The notes: generated by a model not told the origin, from the sequence alone. Shown: positions 45,030 to 54,828, counted from the stretch's first letter. The stretch is 64,000 bases of DNA from JALZAQ01 sp038253885 (GCA_038253885.1 JBBSGP010000011.1:1-64000), one strand, 5' to 3'. Program-made: numbers and translations.

Positions 45030-46467
45030 CCAGCTCGAAGTACACGGCGCGCCATGAGACGCGGCCGGCGGAGAACCATCCGCCGGCCGCTTTGCCATTC
45101 GATCCTCGCGAAGGGATCGCCCCCGTAGGCATCGAGCAGCCGGACGACCGCGCGCAGCTGCTCTCAGGCTCGCTGACGCGGACCGTCATCCGATTCGCTC
45201 TACCAGCCGTCGCAGCCACGATGCTCATGACCGTCTTCGGGACGGTGGACGCGTACTGGGTCGGCACCCGAATCGGGCCGGAGGGCCTCGCGGCGGTTTC
45301 CACATCCATCTTCTGGATCTGGCTTCTCATCTCCCTCGCCGAGATGGTGAGCGTCGGTCTCACCGCCGTCGCCGCCCGGCGACATGGGCAGGGGAGGCCA
45401 GACCGCGCCGCCCAAGCGGTGAGTAATGCCCTCATCTTCTCCGTCGTTCTCGGGATCGCCGCCGCCGTGGCCGGTAGCATCGGCTTGCGCGGGATGTTCT
45501 CACTGATGCACGCTCCCCCGTCGATCGCGGCGCTCGGACGACGCACCTCGGAACGTATCTGGGAGGAGCGCCGCTCATCTTCGGCTTCTTCGCCGTGGAC
45601 GCCGCGTTTCGCGCCGCCGGTGATAGCCGAACTCCTTTTCTGTTGCTCACCGGATCGGTCCTGGTGGCGCTTCTGCTGGACCCCATTCTCATCCTGGGAA
45701 TCGGGCCGATTCCGAGACTCGGCATTGCCGGAGCGGCGGTCGCGACGATCATCACACGCGGTACCGCGTTCCTGTCGGGAACCGCCATCCTGGTCCGTCG
45801 CCGCCTTCTCCGAGTGTCGACAATCGATCTGGCGGTCCTTGGCGCGATCGTCCGCGTCGGAGCGCCGACCGCTCTGACCGGCATCTCGTTCAGTCTGATC
45901 TACGTCCTTCTCACGCGCACGACGACGCGCTTCGGAACTCCGGCGCTCGCTGCGCTGGGGATCGGGCATCGCGTGGAGAGCTGGGCCTATATGATCGGTG
46001 TCGGCTTTGGCGCGGCGGCGGCGGCGATCGTGGGGCAGAATCTCGGGGCAGGACAGGTTGCCCGTGCAGCCCGTGTCGGCTGGATCGCGACGGCATTTGC
46101 CAGCGTCGTCGCCGCGATAGCCGGCGTACTCGAGTACCGCTACGCCACGACGTTCGCCGGATTGTTCACGAACGACCCGGCGGTGGTGTTGGCCAGCGCC
46201 AACTACCTTCGAATCGCCGCCATCTCGGTCCTCTTCATCGGTGCCGAGCTGGTGCTCGAGGGGTCGCTCGGCGGGGCGGGGGACACGCTGCCACCGATGC
46301 TCACCTCCACGACGCTGACGGCGATTCGCCTGCCGCTAGCGGCCTGGGCCGCGCCGCGATGGGGCATCGACGGCATCTGGTGGACGCTGTCGATCACCGC
46401 CGCAGCGCGCGGACTGGCAATGATGGCGCTCTGGGGAGGGGGGCGTTGGCGGAGAAGGAGCGTGTAG
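45026..46467 (+). pseudogene. MATE-family efflux transporter, interrupted by a single-base frameshift
   Basis: The reading frame from 45026 has the MATE N-terminal half (LTRTVIRFALPAVAATML, TVDAYWVGTRIG) and goes off at about 45540. A second frame, open from at least 45545 and ending at 46467, continues the protein with LGTYLGGAPLIFGFFAVDAAFRA. The break is after AALG at about 45535-45545, where one missing base would restore the expected text. MATE proteins export drugs or metabolites with Na or H. Either the gene is decayed or this is a sequencing error. It overlaps the Mrp gene by 4 bp. Confidence 0.8.
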
Positions 46468-46527
46468 CTCCGAGCGCGGAGAATCTCGCCACCTGGCACC
46501 ATCCCTCCCGAGTCGCCATGATCCCGA

Positions 46528-47286
46528 ATGCCGCGCGCCGTCACTCTGCTCACCGACTTCGGAACCGCCGACGCGTACGTGGGGGAGATGAAAGGCCTCA
46601 TCCTTTCCCAGGCGCCCGACGTACAGTTGGTGGACATCTCGCATGAGATCGCGCCGCAGGACGTCGAGGGTGCGCGCCTCGCCGTCGCACGCTACTGGCG
46701 GCGGTTTCCCGACGGCACTGTCCATGTGATCGTGGTGGATCCGGGCGTGGGCTCCCCACGCGCTGCGCTGGCGGTCGAGAGCGACGGGAGAATGCTGGTG
46801 GGGCCGGACAACGGCGTATTGTCGCCGGCGCTCCTCATGCCCGACACGAGGGTCGTCTCTCTTCCGGTCGCCACTGGCGCCTCCTCCACCTTTCATGGAC
46901 GTGATGTTTTCGCTCCCGCCGCGGCCCTCCTGGCCAATGGCACTCCGCTGGACAGTCTCGGCGCGCCGTTCGAGCATCCGATCGTTCGCCGAACGCCGGA
47001 AGCCAGGCGCATGGACGATGGCGCGATCATCGGCGAGGTCATCAGCGTGGACCGGTTCGGCACCCTGCTGACGAACCTGGTCGCACCTCGGGGAGGCTCT
47101 GTCGAGATCGCTGGCCGCGCCCTGGGTCCGCTCGCCCGCACTTACGCGGACGCCCCAAACGGCGCCTTCGTCGCACTGGTCGGCTCTTCGGGGTTGGTGG
47201 AGATCGCCCGACGCAACGGCAGCGCCGCGGAGCTGCTGGCCGTTGCGCGCGGCGCGCCGGTCATCCTTCGGCCGCCGCGCGCCTAG
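46528..47286 (+). CDS. SAM hydrolase / SAM hydroxide adenosyltransferase family protein (DUF62)
   Basis: This 252-residue protein has TLLTDFGTADAYVGEMKG at the N terminus, DISHEI, VVDPGVGS and GPDNGVLSPAL, and near the C terminus DRFGTLLTNL. These are the signatures of the DUF62 family. Related members include fluorinase and chlorinase, but most convert S-adenosylmethionine with water to adenosine and methionine. There is no evidence for halogen use here. It sits alone, 60 bp after the MATE gene. Confidence 0.86.
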   Translation: MPRAVTLLTDFGTADAYVGEMKGLILSQAPDVQLVDISHEIAPQDVEGARLAVARYWRRFPDGTVHVIVVDPGVGSPRAALAVESDGRMLVGPDNGVLSPALLMPDTRVVSLPVATGASSTFHGRDVFAPAAALLANGTPLDSLGAPFEHPIVRRTPEARRMDDGAIIGEVISVDRFGTLLTNLVAPRGGSVEIAGRALGPLARTYADAPNGAFVALVGSSGLVEIARRNGSAAELLAVARGAPVILRPPRA

Positions 47287-47338
47287 ACGCGCGCCCCGGT
47301 CGGCCGGGCTGGCGATGCGCGATCCGGCTCTTCGGCTG

Positions 47339-48217
47339 TCACGATTCGTCCCGCATAGACCGCGCCCGCGGGTCGACCGAGCCCGTTCCATGATGCAGCT
47401 CGGAGTTGAGCTCACCGCCCACGAGGATCACCAGCATCGTGAGATACATCCAGGTGAGCAGCACGATCACTCCTCCGATCGTGCCGTAGGTCTTGTTGTA
47501 CGACCCGAAATGCCCCACGTAAAGTCGGAACGCGAGAGTACCGACGATCCAGAGGACCGCCGCCACCACCGCCCCCACCAGGATCTGCCGCGCGCTCTGT
47601 CGCTGATTGGGCAGGAAGAAATAGATCAGCCACATCATCAGGACCAGAAAGCCGAACGCGAGGGCGTACTGAAAACCCAACCACGCCGTCGAGAACATCG
47701 CCGCCGCTCCGGTGCGCGCCCCGAGCCAGCGAGCGACCTCCGGCCCCCCGAGAAAGATGGCAGACGAGACCATCAGCAGAACACCTGATCCGGCCACGGC
47801 CAGGAGCGCGATGAGCTTCTGTTTCCACCACGGCCGGGTTTCCGTCACGTCATAGGCGGTGTTGAGCGCCCTCATCAACGATCCGAAGACGTTGGTACCG
47901 GCCCACGCCGACAGCAATGCTCCCACCGACAGCAATCCCGGCGCGCTCGGCGAAAAGACCACATCCTTGACGACGCCTCGCACCACCGCGAGAGCGTCGT
48001 TGGGTACGGACGTCGCCAGCTGTCCCATGACCCAGCCAAAGATGCGCTGCTTGGGCGCGATGAGGCTGATCAGTGGTGCGGCGAACAGGAAGAGCGGAAA
48101 GATTGAGAAGAAGAAATAGTAGGCGTTCTCGGCGGCGAGATTGAGGACGCCATCCTCGAGCACCTCACTGCCGGTCTTCCTCACCAGCGGGCCCACCCGG
48201 AATCCGCGGACGATCAT
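47339..48217 (-). CDS. YihY/BrkB-family membrane protein
   Basis: This 292-residue protein has about six membrane helices. It carries LAAENAYYFFFSIFPLFLF, a conserved block of YihY/BrkB-type proteins, plus a middle region with NVFGSLMRALNTAYD and the end region GGVIVLLTWMYLTMLVILVGGELN. The family was once called RNase BN but that is wrong; the function is unclear. The ATG at 48217 was chosen over an upstream TTG at 48256. Confidence 0.85.
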   Translation of the reverse strand: MIVRGFRVGPLVRKTGSEVLEDGVLNLAAENAYYFFFSIFPLFLFAAPLISLIAPKQRIFGWVMGQLATSVPNDALAVVRGVVKDVVFSPSAPGLLSVGALLSAWAGTNVFGSLMRALNTAYDVTETRPWWKQKLIALLAVAGSGVLLMVSSAIFLGGPEVARWLGARTGAAAMFSTAWLGFQYALAFGFLVLMMWLIYFFLPNQRQSARQILVGAVVAAVLWIVGTLAFRLYVGHFGSYNKTYGTIGGVIVLLTWMYLTMLVILVGGELNSELHHGTGSVDPRARSMRDES

Positions 48218-48288
48218 TCCCCGTTCCGATGACAGATCGCCTCGACGGGGAGGCAAGGTTAGGGCCAGTCAGGACGCGGAGTGGTGCG

Positions 48289-49167
48289 CTATCGCTCGAT
48301 CCAATCGATGGTGAGGCCGGAAATCGTCACGTCGGCATCGACCACGAGCTTGTGAGTGGCTCGCTCGAAGGCCGGTGTGATCCACCCGTCCGCGGTCGAG
48401 ACCATTCCGGCGTGGTCGAAGCTGGCAGCCAGCTTGTCGAGCCGCACCTTCACCCCCACGTCGCGGGGCACGTGCAGAGTGACGCTGCCGAGCGCTTCGG
48501 TGAGCCGGAGATCGATGTCGTTCGTCCACCCGCCCCCGAACCCCAACTCGAGTCCTCCCAGGGCCGCCCTCGCGCGCAGATGTCTCGCATGCGCGTTACC
48601 GAGCTGGCTCACGCTGACGCTGGCTGCCCCGGCATCGATGTCGAGCTCCTCCAGCTCGGTCGGATTGGGCGAGGAGAAGCTGAGTGAAGCTTCGCTCGCC
48701 CGTGCGCGGAAGTGCAGGCGGCGGATCGTCAGTCCTCCAAGATCCACCGTCGATTTGGTGGCTCCGACATCGAGCGACAGATCCAGTACCGTGAAGCGAG
48801 AGAGCGCGAGGGTCAGGTCGTTGGGATGCTGCGACCCGCCGCCGAGTCCGACGCTGTAGCTCCGGGTGCGCCCGCGTCCAGGTGGGTTGGAGGTGCCGAG
48901 CTCCAGCGTTCGCGACGCGCTGTCGTAATGCGCGCCGGCCGAGAATTTTTCGGCATCATAGCGGAACTTCAGATCGTAGAGCGTCGACGGCGCGGCCGTG
49001 CCGAGCCGCAACACACCGGCCGAGAAGTCGAGCCGAACGCGCAGACTGTCGATCGCGCGTCGAGAGCGCTGTGCCGAGATCGTACGCCAACTCTGGGCTG
49101 TGAGAGAAGAGGGTGAGGAACCCAGGAGCAGAGTCACCCCGGCCGCGACGATACCGATCCGCCTCAT
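48289..49167 (-). CDS. Secreted beta-helical protein with DUF4097/LiaF-like domain
   Basis: This 292-residue protein has a signal peptide (about residues 1-25, ending LTAQ). Its body is of short repeating beta strands such as STVDLGGLTIRRLHFRARASEASL and DIDAGAASVSVSQLGNA, the toast-rack fold of DUF4097/LiaF-like proteins. These often sense envelope stress or membrane lipids. It is the last gene of the sigma-factor operon, and its start overlaps the preceding stop (ATGA). Confidence 0.7.
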   Translation of the reverse strand: MRRIGIVAAGVTLLLGSSPSSLTAQSWRTISAQRSRRAIDSLRVRLDFSAGVLRLGTAAPSTLYDLKFRYDAEKFSAGAHYDSASRTLELGTSNPPGRGRTRSYSVGLGGGSQHPNDLTLALSRFTVLDLSLDVGATKSTVDLGGLTIRRLHFRARASEASLSFSSPNPTELEELDIDAGAASVSVSQLGNAHARHLRARAALGGLELGFGGGWTNDIDLRLTEALGSVTLHVPRDVGVKVRLDKLAASFDHAGMVSTADGWITPAFERATHKLVVDADVTISGLTIDWIER

Positions 49168-50279
49168 AGCTCGGGAGCTCTCGGCGCCGGCGTCGGGCGC
49201 CGCGCCGCGGACACCCCGGAGACGGGCGTGGGAGTCTGCCAGGAATAGTCGTCCGGGAGGGCGGTGGTCGGCGCGGGCAGCAGAGACACGCGGCGCGTGC
49301 CGCCGCGAGAGATGAGCGTCGCGCCAGCCCCGGTCGTCACGGCGACCCAGGTGACCATCATCGCGAGCCCGCGCACAGCGAATCCGAGCCACCCCGCCCA
49401 CACCAGGGCGCTGGCGACCATCCAGAGAAGGAAGACGGCGGCGAGGCCGACAACGAGCGCTCGCAGCTCGAAGGCGCGCTCTGTGATGCCTTGCGCACCG
49501 CGATGACGCAGCCATCCCTCCCCAGCCACGTACGCGACCGCCAGAAACGCGAGCACCATCACACCGATGCCACCCATAACGAATGCGATCACAGCGAAGG
49601 GAATCAGCAGAATGCCGATGAGCGTGATCGCCAGCGCGACGATTCCGAGAATCAGGAGCGGCAGAAAGGCGAGCTGGCCAACGAGACCCACGAGAAATGC
49701 GCGGGTCGAGCCATCCCGTATCGTCTCGGCTACGACCTTGAGGTTGCCCGGCGCAAACAGCACAACGCCGAATCCGATCGTTGCCAGTATACAGAACTGG
49801 CCGATCACCAGGAGGACAGAGCTTCTGGTGCGCCGGATGGCGCTCACTGCGCGCGGCGGCACGGCGAGCACACCGCCAATGATCCGCGTCTCTCCGGCGA
49901 CCGTGCCTCCCGCCCCCTCGCTGCGCACGACTCCGCCGAGCGACACGGCATCCCCGCGCACCACTCCGCCAGGATGAAGAACGACATCACCCCGGATGGC
50001 GATCGCGTTACCGGTCACCGTTCCGAAGACATCCAGGTTGCCACCGCGAACGACCAGTCCCGGAGAGCTCTCTCCGGCAGCGACGGTCATGCTACCGGCC
50101 GTGACGCTGTCGATGTCGATCGGAGCTCCGAGGGAGCTGCCGAGCGACTGCAGCGTGCGCTGCAGCGAATCGCGCTCGGCCGTGGACAGGAGGCGCGGCC
50201 TCGGTTGGGCAGTGAGTCTGGACCCAGGGAGGACGGCCGCCGCCGCGAAAAGAACGACAGTGCGAACCGTCCTCGTCAT
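49164..50279 (-). CDS. Polymer-forming (bactofilin-like) domain protein with membrane helices
   Basis: This 371-residue protein has a signal peptide (about residues 1-25, ending LTAQ). A stretch of about residues 65-150 has beta-helix repeats (GNLDVFGTVTGNAIAIRGD, GGVVRGDAVSLGGVV) as in bactofilin-type polymer-forming domains. About five membrane helices follow from residue 155. The C terminus is Pro-rich. Family members can form envelope scaffolds. It overlaps the anti-sigma gene stop and the next gene's start by 4 bp each. Confidence 0.7.
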   Translation of the reverse strand: MTRTVRTVVLFAAAAVLPGSRLTAQPRPRLLSTAERDSLQRTLQSLGSSLGAPIDIDSVTAGSMTVAAGESSPGLVVRGGNLDVFGTVTGNAIAIRGDVVLHPGGVVRGDAVSLGGVVRSEGAGGTVAGETRIIGGVLAVPPRAVSAIRRTRSSVLLVIGQFCILATIGFGVVLFAPGNLKVVAETIRDGSTRAFLVGLVGQLAFLPLLILGIVALAITLIGILLIPFAVIAFVMGGIGVMVLAFLAVAYVAGEGWLRHRGAQGITERAFELRALVVGLAAVFLLWMVASALVWAGWLGFAVRGLAMMVTWVAVTTGAGATLISRGGTRRVSLLPAPTTALPDDYSWQTPTPVSGVSAARRPTPAPRAPEL

Positions 50280-50860
50280 CGATCGCGTCGAGCGCTCGTC
50301 GCCAGAACGCGTAGCGCTCGCGTGGCGCCGGCGGCGGTGAGCAGCAGAACGGTGGCGAGCACCGCGACGCCGAGGCGGCCGCTTGCACGAGTGGCCTGCA
50401 GCACAGCGCCGCCGAAGAGAGTTGCGATCAGCGACGCGACCATACCGACGAGAGCGGTGCGTCCCCGGTCGATTCCCAGACCGACGGCGAACATCACTGT
50501 GTCGAATCGCGCGATCAGCCAGAGCGATGCGATCGTGAGCACCGCGGCCGCGGAGCCGAGCGTCAATCCGGCGATCGCTCGGGCCGGCCGCGACCGCGGC
50601 ATCCAGCCGCGCACGCTGGAGAGGAGGGCGACGTGCCACGGGACGTAGATCTGGACCTGCGCCATCACCCGCTGCACAAAGAATGGGGGCGGGGCGAAGT
50701 AGGGAAGATGCTCGAGCGCGTCGACGAGAGTGCGCGCCTGATTCAGCTCGGCGCGGCAATAATCACAGCGGCGGACGTGCGCCTTGAGCGGCGTCGTGCC
50801 GAAGCCCGACTCGCCGTCCAGGAGCTGATCGAGTTCCTCCGGCAGTAAATGTCTGTCCAA
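50276..50860 (-). CDS. Putative zinc-finger anti-sigma factor, membrane-bound
   Basis: This 194-residue protein has an N-terminal ZAS-like domain: a helix, then HVRRCDYC near residue 30, with the His and two Cys that bind zinc in anti-sigma factors. Three membrane helices follow. The gene starts 18 bp downstream of the ECF sigma gene, which it should inhibit. In this class the sigma factor is released when the membrane protein is cut or changed by a signal. Confidence 0.8.
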   Translation of the reverse strand: MDRHLLPEELDQLLDGESGFGTTPLKAHVRRCDYCRAELNQARTLVDALEHLPYFAPPPFFVQRVMAQVQIYVPWHVALLSSVRGWMPRSRPARAIAGLTLGSAAAVLTIASLWLIARFDTVMFAVGLGIDRGRTALVGMVASLIATLFGGAVLQATRASGRLGVAVLATVLLLTAAGATRALRVLATSARRDR

Positions 50861-50878
50861 GAATTCCTCCGCTCTGCC

Positions 50879-51535
50879 CTACGAGGGGGATGCGAAACCG
50901 GTTTCATCCGGGGGCGCGTCGTCCGAACGTCCGTCCGGACGGAGGTGCTGGAGTGCCTCGCGTAGCTCGCGGCGGGCACGGTGAATGTAGGTCTTGACAG
51001 TTCCGAGTGGCAGGTCGAGGGTGGCCGAAATCTCCTCGTACGAGCGGCCCTCGACGTGCCGCAACAGGATACAGGAGCGGTATTCGGGACGAAGGCGAGC
51101 GATGGCCTGCTCGATGGTGGTTCCGAGCTCGCGGGATTCCACCTCGTCGAGAGCGGATTCCCCGTGATCGACAACTTCGAACGACGTTGCCTCGATCTCC
51201 GAAGACGTATGGGCATGCGGTGACCCGTCGATGCTCACCGTGTCGAGAGTGCGCCGGCGGAGGTGATCGATCGTGACGTTGTTCGCGATCTTGAAGAGCC
51301 AGCTCGACAGCTTGAATTCGGGGCGATACCGGTCGATGTGGTTGAGCACCTTGATGAAGGTGTCCTGAGACAGATCCTCGGCCGTCTCGCGATCCCGGAC
51401 CATACGGAAGATCAGCGAGAACACCGGCCGCTCGTAGCGTCGCACCAGCTCCTGGAACGCGGACTCTCGCCCCTGCTTGGCAAGGTCGACGACATCGGCA
51501 TCAGGGAGGTTGGCGAGCTCGAGCGAGAGTGGCAT
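50879..51535 (-). CDS. ECF-family RNA polymerase sigma factor
   Basis: This 218-residue protein has region 2 (FQELVRRYERPVFSLIFRMVRD, DLSQDTFIKV, FKLSSWLFKIANNVTIDHLRR) and region 4 (LRPEYRSCILLRHVEGRSYEEI, GTVKTYIHRARRELR), with no region 3, as in the RpoE-like ECF class. The longer frame to 51730 reads as non-coding; the ATG at 51535 was chosen. The genes after it encode the anti-sigma factor and two envelope proteins. It should direct transcription in response to an envelope signal. Confidence 0.9.
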   Translation of the reverse strand: MPLSLELANLPDADVVDLAKQGRESAFQELVRRYERPVFSLIFRMVRDRETAEDLSQDTFIKVLNHIDRYRPEFKLSSWLFKIANNVTIDHLRRRTLDTVSIDGSPHAHTSSEIEATSFEVVDHGESALDEVESRELGTTIEQAIARLRPEYRSCILLRHVEGRSYEEISATLDLPLGTVKTYIHRARRELREALQHLRPDGRSDDAPPDETGFASPS

Positions 51536-51647
51536 CCGGGAGGGCGGCGGCCGGCGAGCGAGGACGCGATGCAAGGTATCGTCGCCGGCAAAGTGAGGCC
51601 AGCGCGCCCGCTTGCCACGGTCGCTGACCGCGGCGATGTTTCCCTGA

Positions 51648-52454
51648 ATGTCCTCTGACACGTCCGAAGAGCTGCAGGCCCGCGCGGCTGCAGCCGGCGG
51701 AGCCGAGAAGCGGGCGTATGTCCGGCGCATCTTCTCGGAGATCGCCCCGAGCTACGATCTGCTCAACCATCTCCTCAGTCTCAACGTCGACAAGCGATGG
51801 CGCGCGGCCGCCCTCCGTGCGCTGCAGTGGGATCGCCGTCCTGCTGGCTCCTATGTCGATCTGTGCGCGGGCACGCTCGACGTTGGTGTGGAGCTTGCGC
51901 GACGCCCTGGATTCCGCGGCTTCGTCATCGGCGCCGACTTCGCCGAGCCCATGCTCCGAGCGGGCCGGCGCAAGGCGCTCGGCTTGCCGATCGCGCCCGT
52001 CGTCGCGGACGCGCTGGAGCTCCCACTCGTCCCAGGCCGCTGCGCTGGGGCGATCGTTGCGTTCGGAGCTCGCAATCTGGAGAATCTGGATGCTGGCCTC
52101 CGCGAGGTGGCTCGAGTTCTGGAGGAGGGAGGGCGGCTGGTCATCCTCGAGTTCTCCACTCCGCGCGCGGCACTCGTGCGCATGGCTTATCACGCGTATT
52201 TCCACCGGATCCTGCCCCTGGTTGGCCGGATCGTGAGCGGCCACCCCACCGCCTACCGCTACCTACCTCAGTCGGTCGCCAATTTCCCGGCTCCTGAAGA
52301 GCTCTCCCGGCGAATGGGCGAATCCGGCTTCGTGAACGTACGAGTCACGACGCTGACTCTGGGCATCGCGGCGATTCACGTCGGCGAGCGCGCATCGAGT
52401 CGGCCTGCGGTGGTGGAAGGCGCACTGGCAGGGGCAGGGACAGCCGCGACATGA
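51648..52454 (+). CDS. Demethylmenaquinone methyltransferase (UbiE/MenG)
   Basis: This 268-residue enzyme has the UbiE N-terminal block IAPSYDLLNHLLSLNVDKRWR, the SAM motif LCAGTLDVGVELA and the conserved GRLVILEFSTP, with YRYLPQSVANFP near the C terminus. MenG/UbiE methylates demethylmenaquinol to menaquinol. It heads an operon with UbiD-, UbiA- and UbiX-like genes. It is divergent from the ECF sigma gene over 112 bp, and its stop overlaps the next gene (ATGA). Confidence 0.9.
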   Translation: MSSDTSEELQARAAAAGGAEKRAYVRRIFSEIAPSYDLLNHLLSLNVDKRWRAAALRALQWDRRPAGSYVDLCAGTLDVGVELARRPGFRGFVIGADFAEPMLRAGRRKALGLPIAPVVADALELPLVPGRCAGAIVAFGARNLENLDAGLREVARVLEEGGRLVILEFSTPRAALVRMAYHAYFHRILPLVGRIVSGHPTAYRYLPQSVANFPAPEELSRRMGESGFVNVRVTTLTLGIAAIHVGERASSRPAVVEGALAGAGTAAT

Positions 52455-53935
52455 GCATCGATTCTCTCTCCGAGTTCATCGACCAGCTGGATCGCGCCGG
52501 GGAGCTCGTCCGCATCCGCGAGCCCGTGTCGGTCGACCTGGAGATCTGCGAGATCGCGGACAGGGTCATGAAGAGCGCGGGAGGCGGCCCGGCGCTCCTG
52601 TTCGAGAATGTCTCGTTGTTCGATGGCCGCCGGTCGGAGTTCCCGGTGGCGATCAATCTCTTCGGCTCCATGCGCCGGATGTCCATGTCCCTCGGCGTGG
52701 AAGCACTCGACGATATCGGGGGCCGCATCGCCAAGATGATGGAGATGAAGGTGCCCGATGGCCTGGTCGCGAAACTGGCGCTCCTGCCGCGGCTGCTCGA
52801 GGCGGGGAAGTACCCGCCGCGCGTGCGAAGTGGCAAGGCGAGCTGCCAGTCTATCGTCTGGAAAGGCGACGACGTGGATCTCAGGGCGCTGCCGATAATC
52901 AAGTGCTGGCCCGAGGATGGCGGTCCCTACATCACCCTTCCGATGGTGATCTCGCGGGATCCCGTGCGCGGGATCCGCAACGTCGGGATGTACCGGGTCC
53001 AGCTACTGGGGCCACGCTCGCTCGCGATGCACTGGCAGCGTCACAAGGTCGGTGCGGCGCACTGGCGCGAGATGGCGGAGCGGGGGGCGACGATGCCGGT
53101 GTGCATCGCCATCGGTGCCGACCCCGCATCGATCTATGCCGCGTCGGCGCCCCTTCCGCCGACCGTCGACGAGTTCCTGTTCGCCGGCTTTCTGCGCAAG
53201 GAGCCGGTGAGCCTGACACGGGCGCTGACCTGCGACCTCGAGGTACCGTCGGACGCCGAGTTCGTGATCGAAGGCTACATCGATCCGCGGGAGCCGCTGG
53301 TGACGGAGGGTCCGTTCGGTGACCACACCGGGTTCTATTCCCTGGCAGATCTGTATCCGCAGGTGCACGTGACGGCCGTGACAATGCGCGAGCGGCCGAT
53401 CTACGCGACGACGATTGTCGGGCGTCCTCCGATGGAGGATTTCTACCTCGGCCACGCGACGGAGCGGATCTTTCTCCCGCTGCTCCGCCTCACCGTTCCC
53501 GAGATCGTGGACTATCACATGCCCGCCGAGGGCATCTTTCACAACCTCGTCTTCGTGTCCATCGACAAGCAGTATCCAGGTCAGGCTTACAAGGTGATGA
53601 ACGCCCTGTGGGGGCAGGGTCTGATGGCGCTCGCCAAGCTGATCATCGTGGTGGACAAGGAAGTGAACGTGCGCGATCCACAGGAGGCGTGGTGGGTGGC
53701 GCTCAACAACATTGACCCGCAGCGAGACACTCGCTTCACCATGGGTCCGATGGACGTCCTCGACCATTCGAGCCGGGCGTTCACCTACGGGTCGAAGATG
53801 GGTATCGACGCGACGCGGAAGTGGCCCGAGGAGGGATTCACGCGATCGTGGCCTCCGGTGATCCGGATGGACGACGCGACCCGGGCACGCGTGGACGCCT
53901 TGTGGCCGTCGCTCCGCTTGGAGCTCGATCGGTGA
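52451..53935 (+). CDS. UbiD-family decarboxylase (menaquinone-type)
   Basis: This 494-residue protein has the UbiD pattern: RMSMSLG region, LPIIKCWPEDGGPYITLPMV, a conserved GPRSLAMHWQRHK, EGPFGDHTGFY and ERPIYATTIVGRPPMED. These enzymes use prenylated FMN to decarboxylate aromatic acids. The UbiX-like gene downstream makes that cofactor. With UbiA and MenG neighbours this should be the decarboxylase that acts on carboxy-naphthoquinols of the futalosine pathway (MqnL type), by inference from context. Confidence 0.87.
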   Translation: MSIDSLSEFIDQLDRAGELVRIREPVSVDLEICEIADRVMKSAGGGPALLFENVSLFDGRRSEFPVAINLFGSMRRMSMSLGVEALDDIGGRIAKMMEMKVPDGLVAKLALLPRLLEAGKYPPRVRSGKASCQSIVWKGDDVDLRALPIIKCWPEDGGPYITLPMVISRDPVRGIRNVGMYRVQLLGPRSLAMHWQRHKVGAAHWREMAERGATMPVCIAIGADPASIYAASAPLPPTVDEFLFAGFLRKEPVSLTRALTCDLEVPSDAEFVIEGYIDPREPLVTEGPFGDHTGFYSLADLYPQVHVTAVTMRERPIYATTIVGRPPMEDFYLGHATERIFLPLLRLTVPEIVDYHMPAEGIFHNLVFVSIDKQYPGQAYKVMNALWGQGLMALAKLIIVVDKEVNVRDPQEAWWVALNNIDPQRDTRFTMGPMDVLDHSSRAFTYGSKMGIDATRKWPEEGFTRSWPPVIRMDDATRARVDALWPSLRLELDR

Positions 53936-54828
53936 GTGATCGGGAAGGGCAGACGTTTGCTGGCGGAGCGGGGCTCACACGCTATGTGAATCTGGTGAAG
54001 CTTCCTCATACGGTGTTCGCCCTTCCGTTCGCACTGGTGGGCGTCGTCTTCGCCAGTTATGTCAAAACACTTGCCGTCTCGACTGTAGGCTGGGTCATCC
54101 TCGGGTTCTCGGCGGCCCGCTTCGCCGCGATGGGCTTCAACCGGATCGCCGACCGGCGCATCGACGCGCTCAATCCGAGGACCGCAGCGCGCGAGATCCC
54201 GGCCGGGAGCATGGGTGTCGCCGAAGCGGCGGTTGCGGTGGGACTGGCGAGCCTCCTGTTTTTCATCACCGCCTGGCGACTAAATCCTCTCTGCCTCGCT
54301 CTTGCGCCCGTCGCCCTGCTCTGGGTGCTGGGCTACTCGTACGCCAAGCGGTTCACGCGGCTGGCCCACCTCTGGCTGGGACTTGGTCTTGGCATAGCCC
54401 CGGTTGGTGGCTACCTCGCCGTCACAGGGGCCTGGAGCCACCCATGGTGGGTGCTCCCGGCACTGGCGGCGGCTGTGATGAGCTGGGTTGGCGGGTTCGA
54501 CATCCTCTACGCGCTGCAGGATGTCGCCTTTGACCGGGCGAACGAGCTCCACTCGATCCCGGCCGCGCTGGGTGAGCCGAGGGCGATCGCCATCGCTCGG
54601 CTCCTGCACGGAGTGACCGTCCTCGGGTTGCTGGTAGCGGGCGTGGGCGCCTCTACCGGCGCAATCTATCTCGTCGGTGTCGCGACAGTGACGGGACTAT
54701 TAGTTTACGAACATTCGCTCGTTCGAGTCGGCGATCTGAGTCGTCTCGATGCGGCGTTCTTCACCATGAACGGCATCATCAGCATCACTTTTTTCGCGTT
54801 CGTGCTGGCTGAGAGGCTGGTGCGGTGA
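53932..54828 (+). CDS. UbiA-family prenyltransferase (menaquinone-type)
   Basis: This 298-residue membrane protein has about eight or nine helices. It has the first Asp motif NRIADRRID and the second DVAFDR, which bind Mg-diphosphate of the isoprenoid substrate. UbiA-type enzymes attach the polyprenyl chain to the aromatic ring of quinones. In this operon it would be the MqnP-like enzyme of the futalosine pathway. The GTG start overlaps the UbiD stop (GTGA). Confidence 0.88.
   Translation: MSDREGQTFAGGAGLTRYVNLVKLPHTVFALPFALVGVVFASYVKTLAVSTVGWVILGFSAARFAAMGFNRIADRRIDALNPRTAAREIPAGSMGVAEAAVAVGLASLLFFITAWRLNPLCLALAPVALLWVLGYSYAKRFTRLAHLWLGLGLGIAPVGGYLAVTGAWSHPWWVLPALAAAVMSWVGGFDILYALQDVAFDRANELHSIPAALGEPRAIAIARLLHGVTVLGLLVAGVGASTGAIYLVGVATVTGLLVYEHSLVRVGDLSRLDAAFFTMNGIISITFFAFVLAERLVR

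Noticed and set aside
43575..45098. Minus-strand open frame of 507 codons
   Set aside because: It is antisense to the Nfu and Mrp genes, which have full motifs. Its own composition is non-natural.
46528..47286. Possible fluorinase/chlorinase
   Set aside because: The DUF62 family includes them, but nothing here points to halogen use. The common SAM hydrolase activity is more likely.
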